From CALBPI01 sp038524795 (lineage in GTDB: Bacteria; Pseudomonadota; Gammaproteobacteria; Steroidobacterales; Woeseiaceae), in assembly GCA_038524795.1 (NCBI GenBank), contig JBCBIJ010000009.1:98524-162523 (forward strand): a stretch of DNA of 64,000 nt, in the 5' to 3' direction. The notes under the pieces were generated by a model. That model searched no databases and was not told the DNA's origin. It worked only from the letters and a program-made list of their open reading frames with translations. Positions 1 to 8,106 of the stretch are shown here, one piece after another. The first letter of the stretch is position 1. Each line of letters opens with the position of its first letter. Position numbers and translations under genes: made by a program.

Positions 1-1252
1 TGCGCACGGTTTCCTTGTCGTAGACCTCTTCGCGGTAGATGAAGCAAATGAGGTCGGCGTCCTGTTCGATGGCGCCCGACTCACGCAGGTCGCTCATGAC
101 GGGCTTCTTGTCCGTGCGCTGCTCGACGGAACGGTTGAGCTGCGAGAGCGCGATCACGGGCACCTCGAGCTCGCGGGCGAGCGCCTTCAGCGACCGTGAG
201 ATCTCAGAGATCTCTGTCGTTCGATTTTCGGCCGTACCCGGCACCTGCATGAGCTGCAGGTAGTCGACAACAATCAGGCCCAGCCCGTGCTCGCGTTTCA
301 GTCGGCGTGCCCTGGCACGGACCTCCGTCGGCGACATGGCCGGCGTGTCGTCGATGAAAATGGGCGCATCGGACATGAGCTGCACGGCCGTGTTGATGCG
401 GTCCCAGTCTTCCTGGGGGAACTGGCCCGTACGCAAATGCGTCTGGTCGACGCGCCCCAAAGAGGAAATCATGCGAAACGCCAGCTGCTCCGAGCTCATC
501 TCCATGGAGTAAATGGCCGTCGGCTGTCGGCTGCCAATCGCCGCAGCTTCAGCGATATTCACAGCGAAGGTGGTCTTGCCCATCGATGGGCGGCCCGCCA
601 CGATGACGAGATCTCCGGGCTGCAGACCCGCCGTCATCTTGTCGAATTCGGTCCAGCCCGTGGACAGCCCCGTGATGTCGCCGCCACTTCGGTGCCGCTC
701 GTCGAGCTGGTCGATGACACCCGGCAAGATGCTCTTGACCGCAGAAAAGCCGCCTTTGCGCGAACCCGCTTCAGCGATCTCGAAGACCAGACGTTCTGCC
801 TCGTCGAGCAGCTCGATGGCGCGCCGGCCTTCGGGCTCGAACGCGGCGCCCGCGATTTGGTTGCCGGCACCGATGAGGCTCCTGAGTATCGACCGCTCGC
901 GCAGAATCTGCGCGTAGGCGAACACGTTGGCCGCCGTCGGCGTGTCGTTGGCGAGCATGGCCAGATAGTCCAGCCCGCCGCATTCAGCGAGGTTGCCCTG
1001 ATTCTCGAGGTGCTCGGAGAGCGTGACCACATCGCAGGGCTGGCGCCGCTCGATGAGCGCGCCGATGCCTGCGAAGATGAGGCGGTGGTCGGGACGGTAG
1101 AAGTCTTCAGCCGTTAGCGTGTCGGCAACCTTGTCCCACGACTGGTTGTCGAGCATGAGCCCACCGAGCACGGATTGCTCGGCTTCGATCGAGTGTGGCG
1201 GCACGCGCAGGGCGTGCTCGTCACGTTCGCTGAGCTCTAGGGCGTTGACCAT
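1..1252 (-). CDS. dnaB: Replicative DNA helicase DnaB (3' end cut by window edge)
   Basis: Hexameric helicase that unwinds DNA at the replication fork and recruits primase. No ORF stop occurs before base 1, so about 417 residues are visible and the C-terminal tail is missing. The N-terminal DnaB fold includes PPHSIEAEQSVLGGLMLDN. The RecA-like domain has Walker A GRPSMGKTT (Lys226) and Walker B GLIVVDYLQLM, followed by the LSQLNRSVEQR motif. The chosen ATG at 1252 gives a normal N-terminus, 22 nt after rplI stops. It is the last visible gene of the rpsF-rpsR-rplI series, the same order as in many gammaproteobacteria. Identity is certain. Confidence 0.97.
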   Translation of the reverse strand, partial: MVNALELSERDEHALRVPPHSIEAEQSVLGGLMLDNQSWDKVADTLTAEDFYRPDHRLIFAGIGALIERRQPCDVVTLSEHLENQGNLAECGGLDYLAMLANDTPTAANVFAYAQILRERSILRSLIGAGNQIAGAAFEPEGRRAIELLDEAERLVFEIAEAGSRKGGFSAVKSILPGVIDQLDERHRSGGDITGLSTGWTEFDKMTAGLQPGDLVIVAGRPSMGKTTFAVNIAEAAAIGSRQPTAIYSMEMSSEQLAFRMISSLGRVDQTHLRTGQFPQEDWDRINTAVQLMSDAPIFIDDTPAMSPTEVRARARRLKREHGLGLIVVDYLQLMQVPGTAENRTTEISEISRSLKALARELEVPVIALSQLNRSVEQRTDKKPVMSDLRESGAIEQDADLICFIYREEVYDKETVR

Positions 1253-1274
1253 TCCCGGACCGGGTCGAGCCCGG

Positions 1275-1730
1275 TCAGCCTTCCTGGGCGACGACGACCA
1301 CAGTGGCCGTCACGTCGACGTCGGCGTGCAGATGCAGGCCAATCTCGTGCTCACCCGTTTCACGGAACGCACCCTCGTCCGTCAGGCGGATTTCAGAGCG
1401 CTCGATGGGCAGATCCGCTTTGTTGAAGGCTTCGGCGATGTCGATCGTGCCGATCGAACCGAACAGCTTGCCTTCAGAGCCGACCAAGGCCGGGATCTCA
1501 ACACGGGCGCCTTCGAGTGTTTCGGCACGCGACTTGGCCGCGGCGAGCTCTTCGGCAGCCTTGGCTTCAAGTTCCGCGCGACGCGCTTCGAATTCAGCCA
1601 GGTTGGCCGGTGTGGCCAGCGTGGCTTTGCCCTGCGGCAGCAGAAAATTGCGGCCGTAGCCTGGCTTGACGGTGACCTTGTCACCGATACCGCCCAGGTT
1701 TTCGACCTTCTCGAGCAGAATGACTTCCAT
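1275..1730 (-). CDS. rplI: 50S ribosomal protein L9
   Basis: Large-subunit protein that binds 23S rRNA near the base of the L1 stalk and limits frameshifting. The 151-residue length is standard. The N-terminal domain begins MEVILLEKVENLGGIGD and has the rRNA-binding stretch KPGYGRNFLLPQGKA; a long charged connecting helix follows, then the C-terminal domain ending in VVVVAQEG. The ATG is preceded by AGAGGAAG, a good ribosome-binding site. It lies between DUF2232 and dnaB in the ribosomal-protein operon. The 32-nt gap upstream holds a weak GCGCT/AGCGC inverted repeat without a T run, so probably not a terminator. Confidence 0.98.
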   Translation of the reverse strand: MEVILLEKVENLGGIGDKVTVKPGYGRNFLLPQGKATLATPANLAEFEARRAELEAKAAEELAAAKSRAETLEGARVEIPALVGSEGKLFGSIGTIDIAEAFNKADLPIERSEIRLTDEGAFRETGEHEIGLHLHADVDVTATVVVVAQEG

Positions 1731-1762
1731 CGTTTCTTCCTCTCGCGCCGAAGCGCTTTTTC

Positions 1763-2686
1763 TTAGCGCGCCTGCCCCGGGGGAGCGACGCGAACCATAT
1801 TAAACCAGGCGTCGACGTAACCGGCGACGCATACGAGCATGATCGCAAACGGACTGAACCGTGCCGTTATGGCCAGCACGCCGTAGAACACGACGAGCGA
1901 CCAGTCAGGCCATTCAAAGCGCTGCCGCAACCAATGCGCCAACGCACAACCGTGCAAGCCGAACGCCACCAACAACACTATCGCCGCGTTCGCGCCGGGC
2001 ACCCAGCCCAGGAACGAGCCGACGACGGCGAGCAGCACCAGGGCTGCGGCCAGCGCGCGACCCAGATTCAGGTCACGAAACCGGCCAAATCGCGCCCGAC
2101 TCTTGTCAGCCCCATGATCCCACATGGCGTAGCCGCCCAATATGCCAACGGCGAGCGAGAGATACGTCGATGCGGCCGCTACTCCGGTGAGGTAGTCCGC
2201 CAAGAACGTCACGCCCTCGGCAATCTCTTGGTCACTGAGCTCCGATAGCTGCTGGTTGCCTTCCCTTGCAGCCGGCAAAAGCTGTTCAAATACTGCGATC
2301 CACGTTGCTGCTACGTCGCCAACAGCCACGTAGAACGCAGCCATTAGACCGAGGACGCATAGGAGACTCGCCTGCAGCGTCAGTGTCAGTGAACCTGCGC
2401 GACCCAGAACCGTACCCATGAGCACCGCCAGCGACGCCAAGGCTCCCGCCGACACGAGATAGATGAGCAGGATCGGGCTCGGATTGAACACAACCTGAAT
2501 CGCACCGGCGATACCCCAGCCACCGGCAATCCACGGCAACGCCGCCAACGGGCCGAACTGCAGTACGCCTGCCACGGCGACCATCGGCACCACGACGTTG
2601 AACAGCGGCACGAGGAGCAGAAACGCTACGGCAATCGTGAGCCGGTGACGAGACTGCAGCACCCAGGCGGCTAGCTGCTTCAACAT
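1763..2686 (-). CDS. DUF2232 (YybS-like) multi-pass inner-membrane protein
   Basis: Integral membrane protein of 307 residues with roughly eight hydrophobic segments, starting MLKQLAAWVLQSRHRL. No catalytic motif is visible. The position between rpsR and rplI is characteristic of the DUF2232/YybS family in Pseudomonas and other gammaproteobacteria; in E. coli rpsR and rplI are adjacent. The function of the family is not established. It starts 28 nt after rpsR and stops 32 nt before rplI, so it should be co-transcribed with the ribosomal genes. No clear Shine-Dalgarno precedes the ATG, so the exact start is less certain than the frame. Confidence 0.8.
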   Translation of the reverse strand: MLKQLAAWVLQSRHRLTIAVAFLLLVPLFNVVVPMVAVAGVLQFGPLAALPWIAGGWGIAGAIQVVFNPSPILLIYLVSAGALASLAVLMGTVLGRAGSLTLTLQASLLCVLGLMAAFYVAVGDVAATWIAVFEQLLPAAREGNQQLSELSDQEIAEGVTFLADYLTGVAAASTYLSLAVGILGGYAMWDHGADKSRARFGRFRDLNLGRALAAALVLLAVVGSFLGWVPGANAAIVLLVAFGLHGCALAHWLRQRFEWPDWSLVVFYGVLAITARFSPFAIMLVCVAGYVDAWFNMVRVAPPGQAR

Positions 2687-2714
2687 GGGCCGATGGCGTC
2701 GCGGCGCGACGCGA

Positions 2715-2939
2715 TCAGTGACGGTCGGTGTAGGGCAGCAACGCCAGGTAACGCGCGCGCTTCACCGCGGTCGCAAGCTGGCGCTGGTAGCGCGCCTTTG
2801 TGCCCGTGATGCGGCTCGGTACGATCTTGCCCGTTTCCGTGATGTAGGCCTTGAGCAGATTCAGATCCTTGTAGTCGATCTGATCGATGCCTTCGGCGGT
2901 GAAACGGCAGTACTTGCGACGACGTGAGTAACGGCTCAT
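2715..2939 (-). CDS. rpsR: 30S ribosomal protein S18
   Basis: Small-subunit platform protein that binds as a heterodimer with S6. The 74-residue product has the typical core RRRKYCRFTAEGIDQIDYKD and the conserved GKIVPSRITGTKARYQRQL. Its ATG overlaps the TGA of rpsF by four bases (ATGA), which couples translation of the two partners and should keep them stoichiometric. No priB-like gene lies between rpsF and rpsR, unlike in E. coli. Confidence 0.98.
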   Translation of the reverse strand: MSRYSRRRKYCRFTAEGIDQIDYKDLNLLKAYITETGKIVPSRITGTKARYQRQLATAVKRARYLALLPYTDRH

Positions 2940-3439
2940 GCGCTGGCCTCCTCGGTTTCAGTGGCTTCAGCGGCGGGCGCTTCTTCGCCAGGCGCTGCTT
3001 CGTCGGCTGCTTCTGCAGGCGCTTCGCCCTCGCCCTGCTCAGCTTCGCGGGCGCGCGCTTCTGCAGCGGCTTTCGCCTCGCGGCGGCGTGCGGTCTCGCG
3101 CTCTTTGGCCTTTTCGTCTTCAACGGCCTTCGCCATGGGCGACGCTTCGCTGACGGCATCGTCGACGCGCATGATCAGGTGACGGAGAACGGCGTCGTTG
3201 AATTTGAACGCGCCTTTGATTTCGTCGATCGTCGGCTGATCGCATTCGACGTTCATGAGCAGGTAGTGCGCCTTGTGCACCTTGTTGATGCTGTGCGCGA
3301 GCTGGCGACGACCCCAGTCTTCCTGGCGATGGACCGAACCACCGGCGTCCGAAATGAGCTTGCTGTAGCGCTCGACCATGCCGGGCACCTGTTCACTCTG
3401 GTCAGGGTGGACCAGAAACACGATTTCGTAGTGTCTCAA
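2936..3439 (-). CDS. rpsF: 30S ribosomal protein S6 with Ala/Glu-rich tail
   Basis: S6 binds S18 and the 16S rRNA platform. The reading frame continues upstream, but the family N-terminus MRHYEIVFLVHPDQSEQVPG starts at a TTG codon at 3439, with AAGGAG (3446-3451) six bases upstream. I therefore call a TTG start and 167 residues. The S6 core ends near residue 105. The remaining 60 or so residues are low-complexity Ala/Glu/Lys/Arg; E. coli S6 also has an acidic tail (glutamylated there by RimK), but this one is longer and mixed in charge. It is first of the rpsF-rpsR-DUF2232-rplI-dnaB series and has a structured leader. Confidence 0.95.
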   Translation of the reverse strand: MRHYEIVFLVHPDQSEQVPGMVERYSKLISDAGGSVHRQEDWGRRQLAHSINKVHKAHYLLMNVECDQPTIDEIKGAFKFNDAVLRHLIMRVDDAVSEASPMAKAVEDEKAKERETARRREAKAAAEARAREAEQGEGEAPAEAADEAAPGEEAPAAEATETEEASA

Positions 3440-3480
3440 GAGAGGCTCCTTACGGGTTCGCCACCCGTTATTCGGTGTGG
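3440..3480 (-). promoter_or_regulatory. Candidate S6:S18 autoregulatory leader: two mutually exclusive hairpins
   Basis: Read on the minus strand, a first hairpin pairs CCAC-A-CCG with CGG-GTGG around a five-base AATAA loop (3461-3480, seven pairs and one bulged A). A second pairs ACGGGT with ACCCGT around GGCGA (3452-3468) and ends directly against the AAGGAG ribosome-binding site of rpsF. They share 3461-3468 and cannot form together. Known rpsF leaders carry an S6:S18-binding RNA motif with conserved CACCG/CCG elements; assigning this leader to that class is my inference from position and from the ACACCG present. The rest of the gap to rlmB (3481-3613) shows nothing clear. Confidence 0.45.
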
Positions 3481-3613
3481 CAAGGAGTGAGCCTGCAACG
3501 CTGCCGCTGACCGCGACGCCGCGCGCAAACCCCCAGATTGTGTTGGTTTCGCCCGGGCCAGGCCCCGGCGAGCCGCGCATTGTAGTCCGGCCGGGGGTGG
3601 CCCGGCAAGCGAT

Positions 3614-4372
3614 TCAGCCGGCTTCTGTGCGCTGCCGTACGGCTTCGAACAGGCAGACGCCAGCAGCTACAGAGACATTGAGGCTCTCGACCTGCCCGGC
3701 CATGGGCAAGCGCACGCTGAGATCGCAGCGCTCGGCGAGCTCCGGGGCGACGCCAATGTCCTCGGCACCCAGAACCAGCGCCGCAGGGCCTGTCAGCCTT
3801 GCGGACCAAATCGGGGCCTCGGACTGGTCGCTGGTCGCCGTGCGCACCACGCCGTAGTCGCCAAGCCAGTCCAGCGTGCGGGTCAGTGAGGGCACGACCA
3901 CGAGCGGCACGAGTTCGGCGGCGCCACTGGCTACCTTGCGCGCCGCCGGGGTCAATGGCGCCGATCGGCGCTTGGGCACAATCACGGCCATGACTCCGGC
4001 CGCCTCGGCCGTTCGCAGGCAGGCCCCCAGATTGTGCGGGTCCTGCACCCCGTCAAGTATGAGTAACAGTGGCGCCCCGCCCCCGCCCAGCGACGCTTCA
4101 ATCCGGCTTCGAAGGCCCGCCTCATCGAGCGGTTCGAGATCGGCGAACTCAGCGACGACGCCCTGGTGCGTGGTGCCCTTGGCCATGTCGTCGAGCCGGC
4201 GATTGCGCACGCGCTGCACGGTCACACCTGCAGCCCTGGCCGCTTCAGTCAGTTCGAGCAAGCGCGGGTTCTTGACCCGTTCATCAATGTACACGCGCCG
4301 GAGCTTGTCGGGCATTGTGTCGACGAGCCGCGCCACAGCGTGAATGCCGGCGCTGTAACGGGAGTGCGACAT
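3614..4372 (-). CDS. rlmB: 23S rRNA (guanosine-2251-2'-O)-methyltransferase RlmB
   Basis: SPOUT methyltransferase that modifies G2251 in the peptidyl-transferase P loop of 23S rRNA, using S-adenosylmethionine. Of 252 residues, the N-terminal RNA-binding domain covers about 1-75 and the knotted SpoU domain the rest. Family motifs are DGVQDPHNLGACLRTAEAAG, LVLGAEDIGV and LPMAGQVESLNVSVAAGVCL. The second motif is usually GAEGEGM, so it is slightly divergent but keeps the Glu. The ATG overlaps the rnr stop by one base (TGATG). The rnr-rlmB pair is conserved in gammaproteobacteria. Confidence 0.96.
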   Translation of the reverse strand: MSHSRYSAGIHAVARLVDTMPDKLRRVYIDERVKNPRLLELTEAARAAGVTVQRVRNRRLDDMAKGTTHQGVVAEFADLEPLDEAGLRSRIEASLGGGGAPLLLILDGVQDPHNLGACLRTAEAAGVMAVIVPKRRSAPLTPAARKVASGAAELVPLVVVPSLTRTLDWLGDYGVVRTATSDQSEAPIWSARLTGPAALVLGAEDIGVAPELAERCDLSVRLPMAGQVESLNVSVAAGVCLFEAVRQRTEAG

Positions 4373-6570
4373 CAGCGCCGGCCGCGGCGACCGCCACGGC
4401 GGGCCGCGTCGTCGCGCTTGCCCCCAAAGGCCGGATGGTGGTCGTAGAGTACGAAGTCGATTTGCCGGGTTTCGAGATCAACGCGGTCGACAATGACCTC
4501 GACACTGTCACCCAGCGTGTAGGACTGACCCGTGCGGCTGCCCACAAGCCGCTGCCGCTCAGGTTCGTGCTCGTAGTAGTCGTTGCGCAGGCTCGACACG
4601 TGAACAAGACCGTCGACCTGCAGCTCGCCGAGCTGTACGAACAAGCCAAAGTGCGTGACGCCCGAGATGATGCCCTCGAAGCGCCCGCCCAAGTGCTTTT
4701 GCATAAACTGGCACTTGAGCAGCGCCTCGACTTCGCGCGTAGCGTCTTCGGCGCGCCGTTCGCGTTCTGAGGTGAGCTTGCCGAGCTGCTGCATGCGGTC
4801 GGCGCTGTAGCCATACGCCCGCGCCTTGCCACCGCTGGTCATGTGGCGGATCGCCCGGTGCACAAGCAAGTCCGGGTAACGGCGAATCGGCGAGGTGAAG
4901 TGGGCGTACTGGTCGAGCGCCAAGCCGAAGTGGCCGATGTTCTCGGGCGTGTACTCGGCGTGGGCAAAGGTACGCAGTAGCGCCATGTTGATCGCGTAGG
5001 CGTCGGGGCGGTCTTGCACGGACGCCATGAGATTGCGCAACACACTGGGCTTCGGGTGCGCCGCGTGCGGCACCTTGAAGCCGAGCCCGACCATGTAGGC
5101 GCGGAACTCTTCAAAGCGCTCCTCGTCAGGTTTGGCGTGGACGCGGAACAAGGCCTGGACTTTGCGGCGCGTGATGAAGCGGGCCGCCTCCACGTTGGCC
5201 GCGATCATGCACTCTTCAATGAGGCGGTGGGCATCGTTACGCGGTGCCGAGACGATGCGCTGAACGTCGCCCGAGTCGTCCACGCGAATTCGCAGCTGCG
5301 GCAGGTCCAGCTCGATAGCGCCCCGTTTCTTGCGGCGCCTGGCGAAGGCTTTGTACAGATCGTGCAGTGCGTCGATCGAAGCGGCGATGTCGCCTTCGAT
5401 GTCTGCGTGAGCTTCGCCTTCGAGATAGCGGCCCACAGTGCGGTAGGTCAGGCGCGCGTGCGAGCGCATGACCGCATCGTAGAAGCGTGACCGCGTCACC
5501 TCGCCCTGCGGGCTCACGGACATGTCGCAGACCATGCACAAGCGGTCGACCTTCGGGTTCAAAGAACACAGCCCGTTCGACAACACCTCGGGCAGCATGG
5601 GCACAACGCGATCCGGAAAATAGACCGACGTCGCGCGCTTGATGGCTTCCTTGTCGATGGGGCTGTCGGGCGTGACGTAATGGGCCACGTCGGCGATCGC
5701 GACCACGAGGCGCCAGCCGCCGTCCTTGCGCGGCGCCGCGAATACAGCGTCATCGAAGTCGCGGGCATCGATGCCGTCGATGGTCACAAGCGGCAGCTTG
5801 CGCAGGTCTTTTCGACCCTGCTTGGCGCGCGTGGGTACGGTGCGACCGAACGACTTCGCCTGCTCCGCGACGGCGCGCGGCCACTGGTGTGGAATGCCAT
5901 GGGCGTGAATCGCGAGGTCTGTCGGCATGCCGCGCTTATCGGGCGCACCCAGCACCTGCACGATGCGCGCGGTGGCCTGTGCCTCACGCTCGGGGTAGTC
6001 GAGAATTTTCGCGACCACCATTTCGCCCGCTTTGGCACCGCCGTGCTCGCCTTGCGGAATGAGAACACGCTGCGTCAAGCGCGGGTTGTCGGGAATCACG
6101 AGGCCGATGCCACGTTCGCGAATGTACTTGCCCGCGACCTCCGTGTGGGCGCGTTCGAGAATGTCGACGACGCGGCCCTCGGCGCCACGGCGTGTGCGTT
6201 TGTGCACCTTGCCGGCCACGCGGTCACCGTGCATAAGACGCTGCATCTCACGCGGCGACAGGTAGAGGTCGTCGCTGTCGTCGTCGGTGACGAGAAAGCC
6301 GAACCCGTCTTTGTGCGCGCTGACGTTGCCCGTCACAAGGTGTAAGCGCTCCGCGAGGCAGTACTCCTCGCTGCGGTTCAGGTGGATCTGGCCGGCACGC
6401 AATGCGCGGGTCAGTACCTCGTTGAGCTTCTTTCGGTCTTTGCGCGTGCGGATGCCGAAGTGCTCGGCAAGCGCATCGTAATCCATGGGGCGACCGCGCT
6501 CGGTGAGTACGTCGAGGATGGCGTTGCGGTCGGGGATACGGTGGGCGTAACGGTCGTTCTTTCGGGTCAA
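4372..6570 (-). CDS. rnr: Ribonuclease R (3'-5' exoribonuclease)
   Basis: Processive exoribonuclease that degrades structured RNA, active in RNA quality control and rRNA turnover. An open frame extends to 6759 but would run through the tRNA-Leu gene, so it cannot all be coding. The best start is TTG at 6570 (M-TRKNDRYAHRIPDRNAI), matching the family N-terminus and giving 732 residues, shorter than the roughly 810 of E. coli. Order: helix-turn-helix region, cold-shock domains, RNB domain with the metal-binding IDGIDARDFDDAV, and a C-terminal S1 domain. The tail RRGGRRGRR is short and basic, which accounts for much of the length difference. Confidence 0.95.
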   Translation of the reverse strand: MTRKNDRYAHRIPDRNAILDVLTERGRPMDYDALAEHFGIRTRKDRKKLNEVLTRALRAGQIHLNRSEEYCLAERLHLVTGNVSAHKDGFGFLVTDDDSDDLYLSPREMQRLMHGDRVAGKVHKRTRRGAEGRVVDILERAHTEVAGKYIRERGIGLVIPDNPRLTQRVLIPQGEHGGAKAGEMVVAKILDYPEREAQATARIVQVLGAPDKRGMPTDLAIHAHGIPHQWPRAVAEQAKSFGRTVPTRAKQGRKDLRKLPLVTIDGIDARDFDDAVFAAPRKDGGWRLVVAIADVAHYVTPDSPIDKEAIKRATSVYFPDRVVPMLPEVLSNGLCSLNPKVDRLCMVCDMSVSPQGEVTRSRFYDAVMRSHARLTYRTVGRYLEGEAHADIEGDIAASIDALHDLYKAFARRRKKRGAIELDLPQLRIRVDDSGDVQRIVSAPRNDAHRLIEECMIAANVEAARFITRRKVQALFRVHAKPDEERFEEFRAYMVGLGFKVPHAAHPKPSVLRNLMASVQDRPDAYAINMALLRTFAHAEYTPENIGHFGLALDQYAHFTSPIRRYPDLLVHRAIRHMTSGGKARAYGYSADRMQQLGKLTSERERRAEDATREVEALLKCQFMQKHLGGRFEGIISGVTHFGLFVQLGELQVDGLVHVSSLRNDYYEHEPERQRLVGSRTGQSYTLGDSVEVIVDRVDLETRQIDFVLYDHHPAFGGKRDDAARRGGRRGRR

Positions 6571-6601
6571 AAGGGATCTCGGGAATCGGTTGCTGGTAGG
6601 A

Positions 6602-6628
6602 TTGACAGCCTGCGGGCGCTCGGATAAT
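6602..6628 (+). promoter_or_regulatory. Promoter of tRNA-Leu
   Basis: A perfect -35 box TTGACA (6602-6607) is followed after 15 bases by GATAAT (6623-6628), five of six to the -10 consensus. Transcription would start near 6635, about 37 bases before the mature tRNA. The bases after the -10 box are GC-rich (GTTCGCGGCC), as in discriminators of stringently controlled stable-RNA promoters. The element lies just upstream of the divergent rnr start. The spacer is two bases shorter than optimal. Confidence 0.7.
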
Positions 6629-6671
6629 GTTCGCGGCCCGCTCGGGGCCGTAAGTGTAACGGTTCCACCTT

Positions 6672-6758
6672 GCCCAGGTGGCGGAATTGGTAGACGCGCA
6701 TGGTTCAGGTCCATGTCTACGAAAGTAGGTGGAGGTTCAAGTCCTCTCCTGGGCACCA
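6672..6758 (+). tRNA. tRNA-Leu (anticodon CAG)
   Basis: An 87-base class II tRNA with encoded CCA. The acceptor stem GCCCAGG pairs with CCTGGGC before ACCA. The anticodon arm is CATGG-TTCAGGT-CCATG with anticodon CAG at 6706-6708, reading CUG leucine codons. A long variable arm (TCTACGAAAGTAGG) and T arm GGAGGTTCAAGTCCTCTCC are present. It has its own promoter and a strong terminator. Its location beside rnr and at the edge of an accessory block is noteworthy, but no integrase or duplicated 3' end (att site) is seen. Confidence 0.98.
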
Positions 6759-6764
6759 TCTTCA

Positions 6765-6798
6765 GAACGCCGGCCCTGCGCCGGCGTTCGCATTTCTG
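6765..6798 (+). terminator. Rho-independent terminator of tRNA-Leu
   Basis: A perfect 10-bp stem, GAACGCCGGC (6765-6774) with GCCGGCGTTC (6780-6789), closes a five-base loop and is followed by GCATTTCTG. It starts six bases after the tRNA CCA. The T run is short but the stem is very stable. Confidence 0.8.
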
Positions 6799-6821
6799 AC
6801 AGCCATCGCGCTGTCGCCGCC

Positions 6822-7484
6822 ATGAGTGTTGCGATCGCCATGCTGGTGTTCGTCGCGAGCCACGTCGTGATGGCCCGGACGGGCCTCAAGCCCCGGCTCA
6901 CAAGCCAGATCGGCCATCGCGGCTACCTCATCGTCTATTCGCTCTTGTCCATCGTGCTGCTCGGCTGGGTCGTCGTCGCGCTGCTCGGCGCTCCGCGCAC
7001 AACGCTCTGGCCAGCTCCGCTCTGGAGCTGGGCGTTTGCAGCGCTCGTGTCGCTGCTGGGCTTTGTGCTCATCGGTATCGGCGCGGTGACGCCCAACCCA
7101 TTGTCGGTCGCCTTTCGCGAAATCGGCTTTGATCCGGCGCGGCCCGGCATCGTGGGCTGGGTGCGCCACCCGCTGCTGCTCGGGCTCACGCTCTGGGCCA
7201 TCGCTCACGTGCCCGCGAACGGCGACTGGCCGAGCCTCGCGCTGTTCGGCGCCAGCGCACTGTTCGGACTCATGGGTATCCCTCGCGTCACGCGAAGAAA
7301 GCGCGCGCGACTGGGACCCGAGCAATGGGGCACCATGACCGCATCGCGCGGCCACATCGACGCACGGACCTTGGTGGGCGCGCTGGTCGGCACGGTGCTA
7401 TGGGTTGTCGCGCTTGTCGCGCACAGCACACTCTTCGGCGTCAATCCACTGGCCGTGCTGCGCGCGCAGCTGGGCCTGCTGTAA
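6822..7484 (+). CDS. NnrU-family integral membrane protein
   Basis: A 220-residue membrane protein with about six hydrophobic segments. The visible family pattern is MLVFVASHVVMARTGLKPRL near the N-terminus, SQIGHRGYLIVYSLLSI, and GWVRHPLLLGLTLWAIAHVP in the middle. NnrU was named from denitrifying bacteria, where it accompanies nitrite/nitric-oxide reduction genes, but many homologues occur without denitrification genes, as here. The related NnrU/isoprenylcysteine-methyltransferase-like fold makes a membrane enzyme possible. The ATG at 6822 is chosen because the longer frame enters the tRNA. No clear Shine-Dalgarno. Confidence 0.8.
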   Translation: MSVAIAMLVFVASHVVMARTGLKPRLTSQIGHRGYLIVYSLLSIVLLGWVVVALLGAPRTTLWPAPLWSWAFAALVSLLGFVLIGIGAVTPNPLSVAFREIGFDPARPGIVGWVRHPLLLGLTLWAIAHVPANGDWPSLALFGASALFGLMGIPRVTRRKRARLGPEQWGTMTASRGHIDARTLVGALVGTVLWVVALVAHSTLFGVNPLAVLRAQLGLL

Positions 7485-7517
7485 ACGCACTCTCGGCGAA
7501 AATATGCGATTCGTGAT

Positions 7518-7544
7518 GAACCTTTGGGCGGGCTGTAACGACCT
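7518..7544 (+). promoter_or_regulatory. Candidate ECF-type autoregulated promoter
   Basis: GAACC (7518-7522), resembling the AAC-containing -35 of ECF sigma factors, is followed after 16 bases by CGACCT (7539-7544), similar to the CGTC-type -10. The transcript would begin at about 7551, at the ATG of the sigma gene (7552), and no Shine-Dalgarno is present, so it may be leaderless. Inferred by pattern; autoregulation is typical of ECF factors. Confidence 0.4.
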
Positions 7545-7551
7545 CTAGGTC

Positions 7552-8106
7552 ATGAGCACGACAACTCACAACGCGGATACGCAGCGTCTCTTTGACGAGT
7601 ACCTCGTGCTCGCCGTGCGCTCCGGCGACCGTGCCGCCGGTGAGCGCCTTGCGGCACGCTGGCGGCCGCGGCTGCTGCGTACGGCGCGGCGTCTCGTTGG
7701 CGATGCTGCGGCCGCTGAGGATGTCGTGCAGGACACCTGGATCGGCATCGCACGGGGTGTGTCGCGCCTCAAAGACCCCGCACGGTTTCCAGCCTGGGCG
7801 TTCGGCATCCTGCAGCGGCGTTGCGCGGATCATCACCGGCGCCATTACCGCGAGCGCGAGCGCGAGGCAATGCTCAGCGACAGCGACGGCGCTACCGCGT
7901 CGCGCGCAGAAGCGCGGCTCGAACTTGATGCAGCGTTTGCAGAATTGACTCATGAACACCGCACGGCTGCTGTGCTGTTTTACGGCGAGGGGTTGACGCT
8001 CGCCGAAATCGCAACCGCGACGGCCGTGCCGCTCGGCACGGCCAAGTCGCGACTGTTTCACGCGCGCAGGCAACTGCGCGACTTGCTCGAAGGAGACCCG
8101 TCATGA
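7552..8106 (+). CDS. ECF-family RNA polymerase sigma factor
   Basis: A 184-residue group 4 sigma factor. Region 2 (about 25-95) has the -10-recognition helix AAEDVVQDTWIGIARGVSRL and an FPAWAFGILQRRCADHHRR stretch. Region 4 (about 125-178) has the HTH motif LTLAEIATATAVPLGTAKSR. The TGA overlaps by four bases (ATGA) the start of a small two-helix membrane protein of the DUF6768 family, the usual position for an anti-sigma or modulator. The stimulus is not identifiable. The neighbouring secreted-protein and regulator genes are plausible but unproved targets. Confidence 0.92.
   Translation: MSTTTHNADTQRLFDEYLVLAVRSGDRAAGERLAARWRPRLLRTARRLVGDAAAAEDVVQDTWIGIARGVSRLKDPARFPAWAFGILQRRCADHHRRHYREREREAMLSDSDGATASRAEARLELDAAFAELTHEHRTAAVLFYGEGLTLAEIATATAVPLGTAKSRLFHARRQLRDLLEGDPS

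Noticed and set aside
6672..6758. tRNA-Leu as an active integration site of a genomic island
   Set aside because: No integrase and no duplicated tRNA 3' end were seen downstream to 18,300; the adjacency alone is weak evidence.
6571..6759. N-terminal extension of RNase R
   Set aside because: The extra codons cross tRNA-Leu, its promoter and the divergent control region; conserved RNase R sequence begins after the TTG at 6570.
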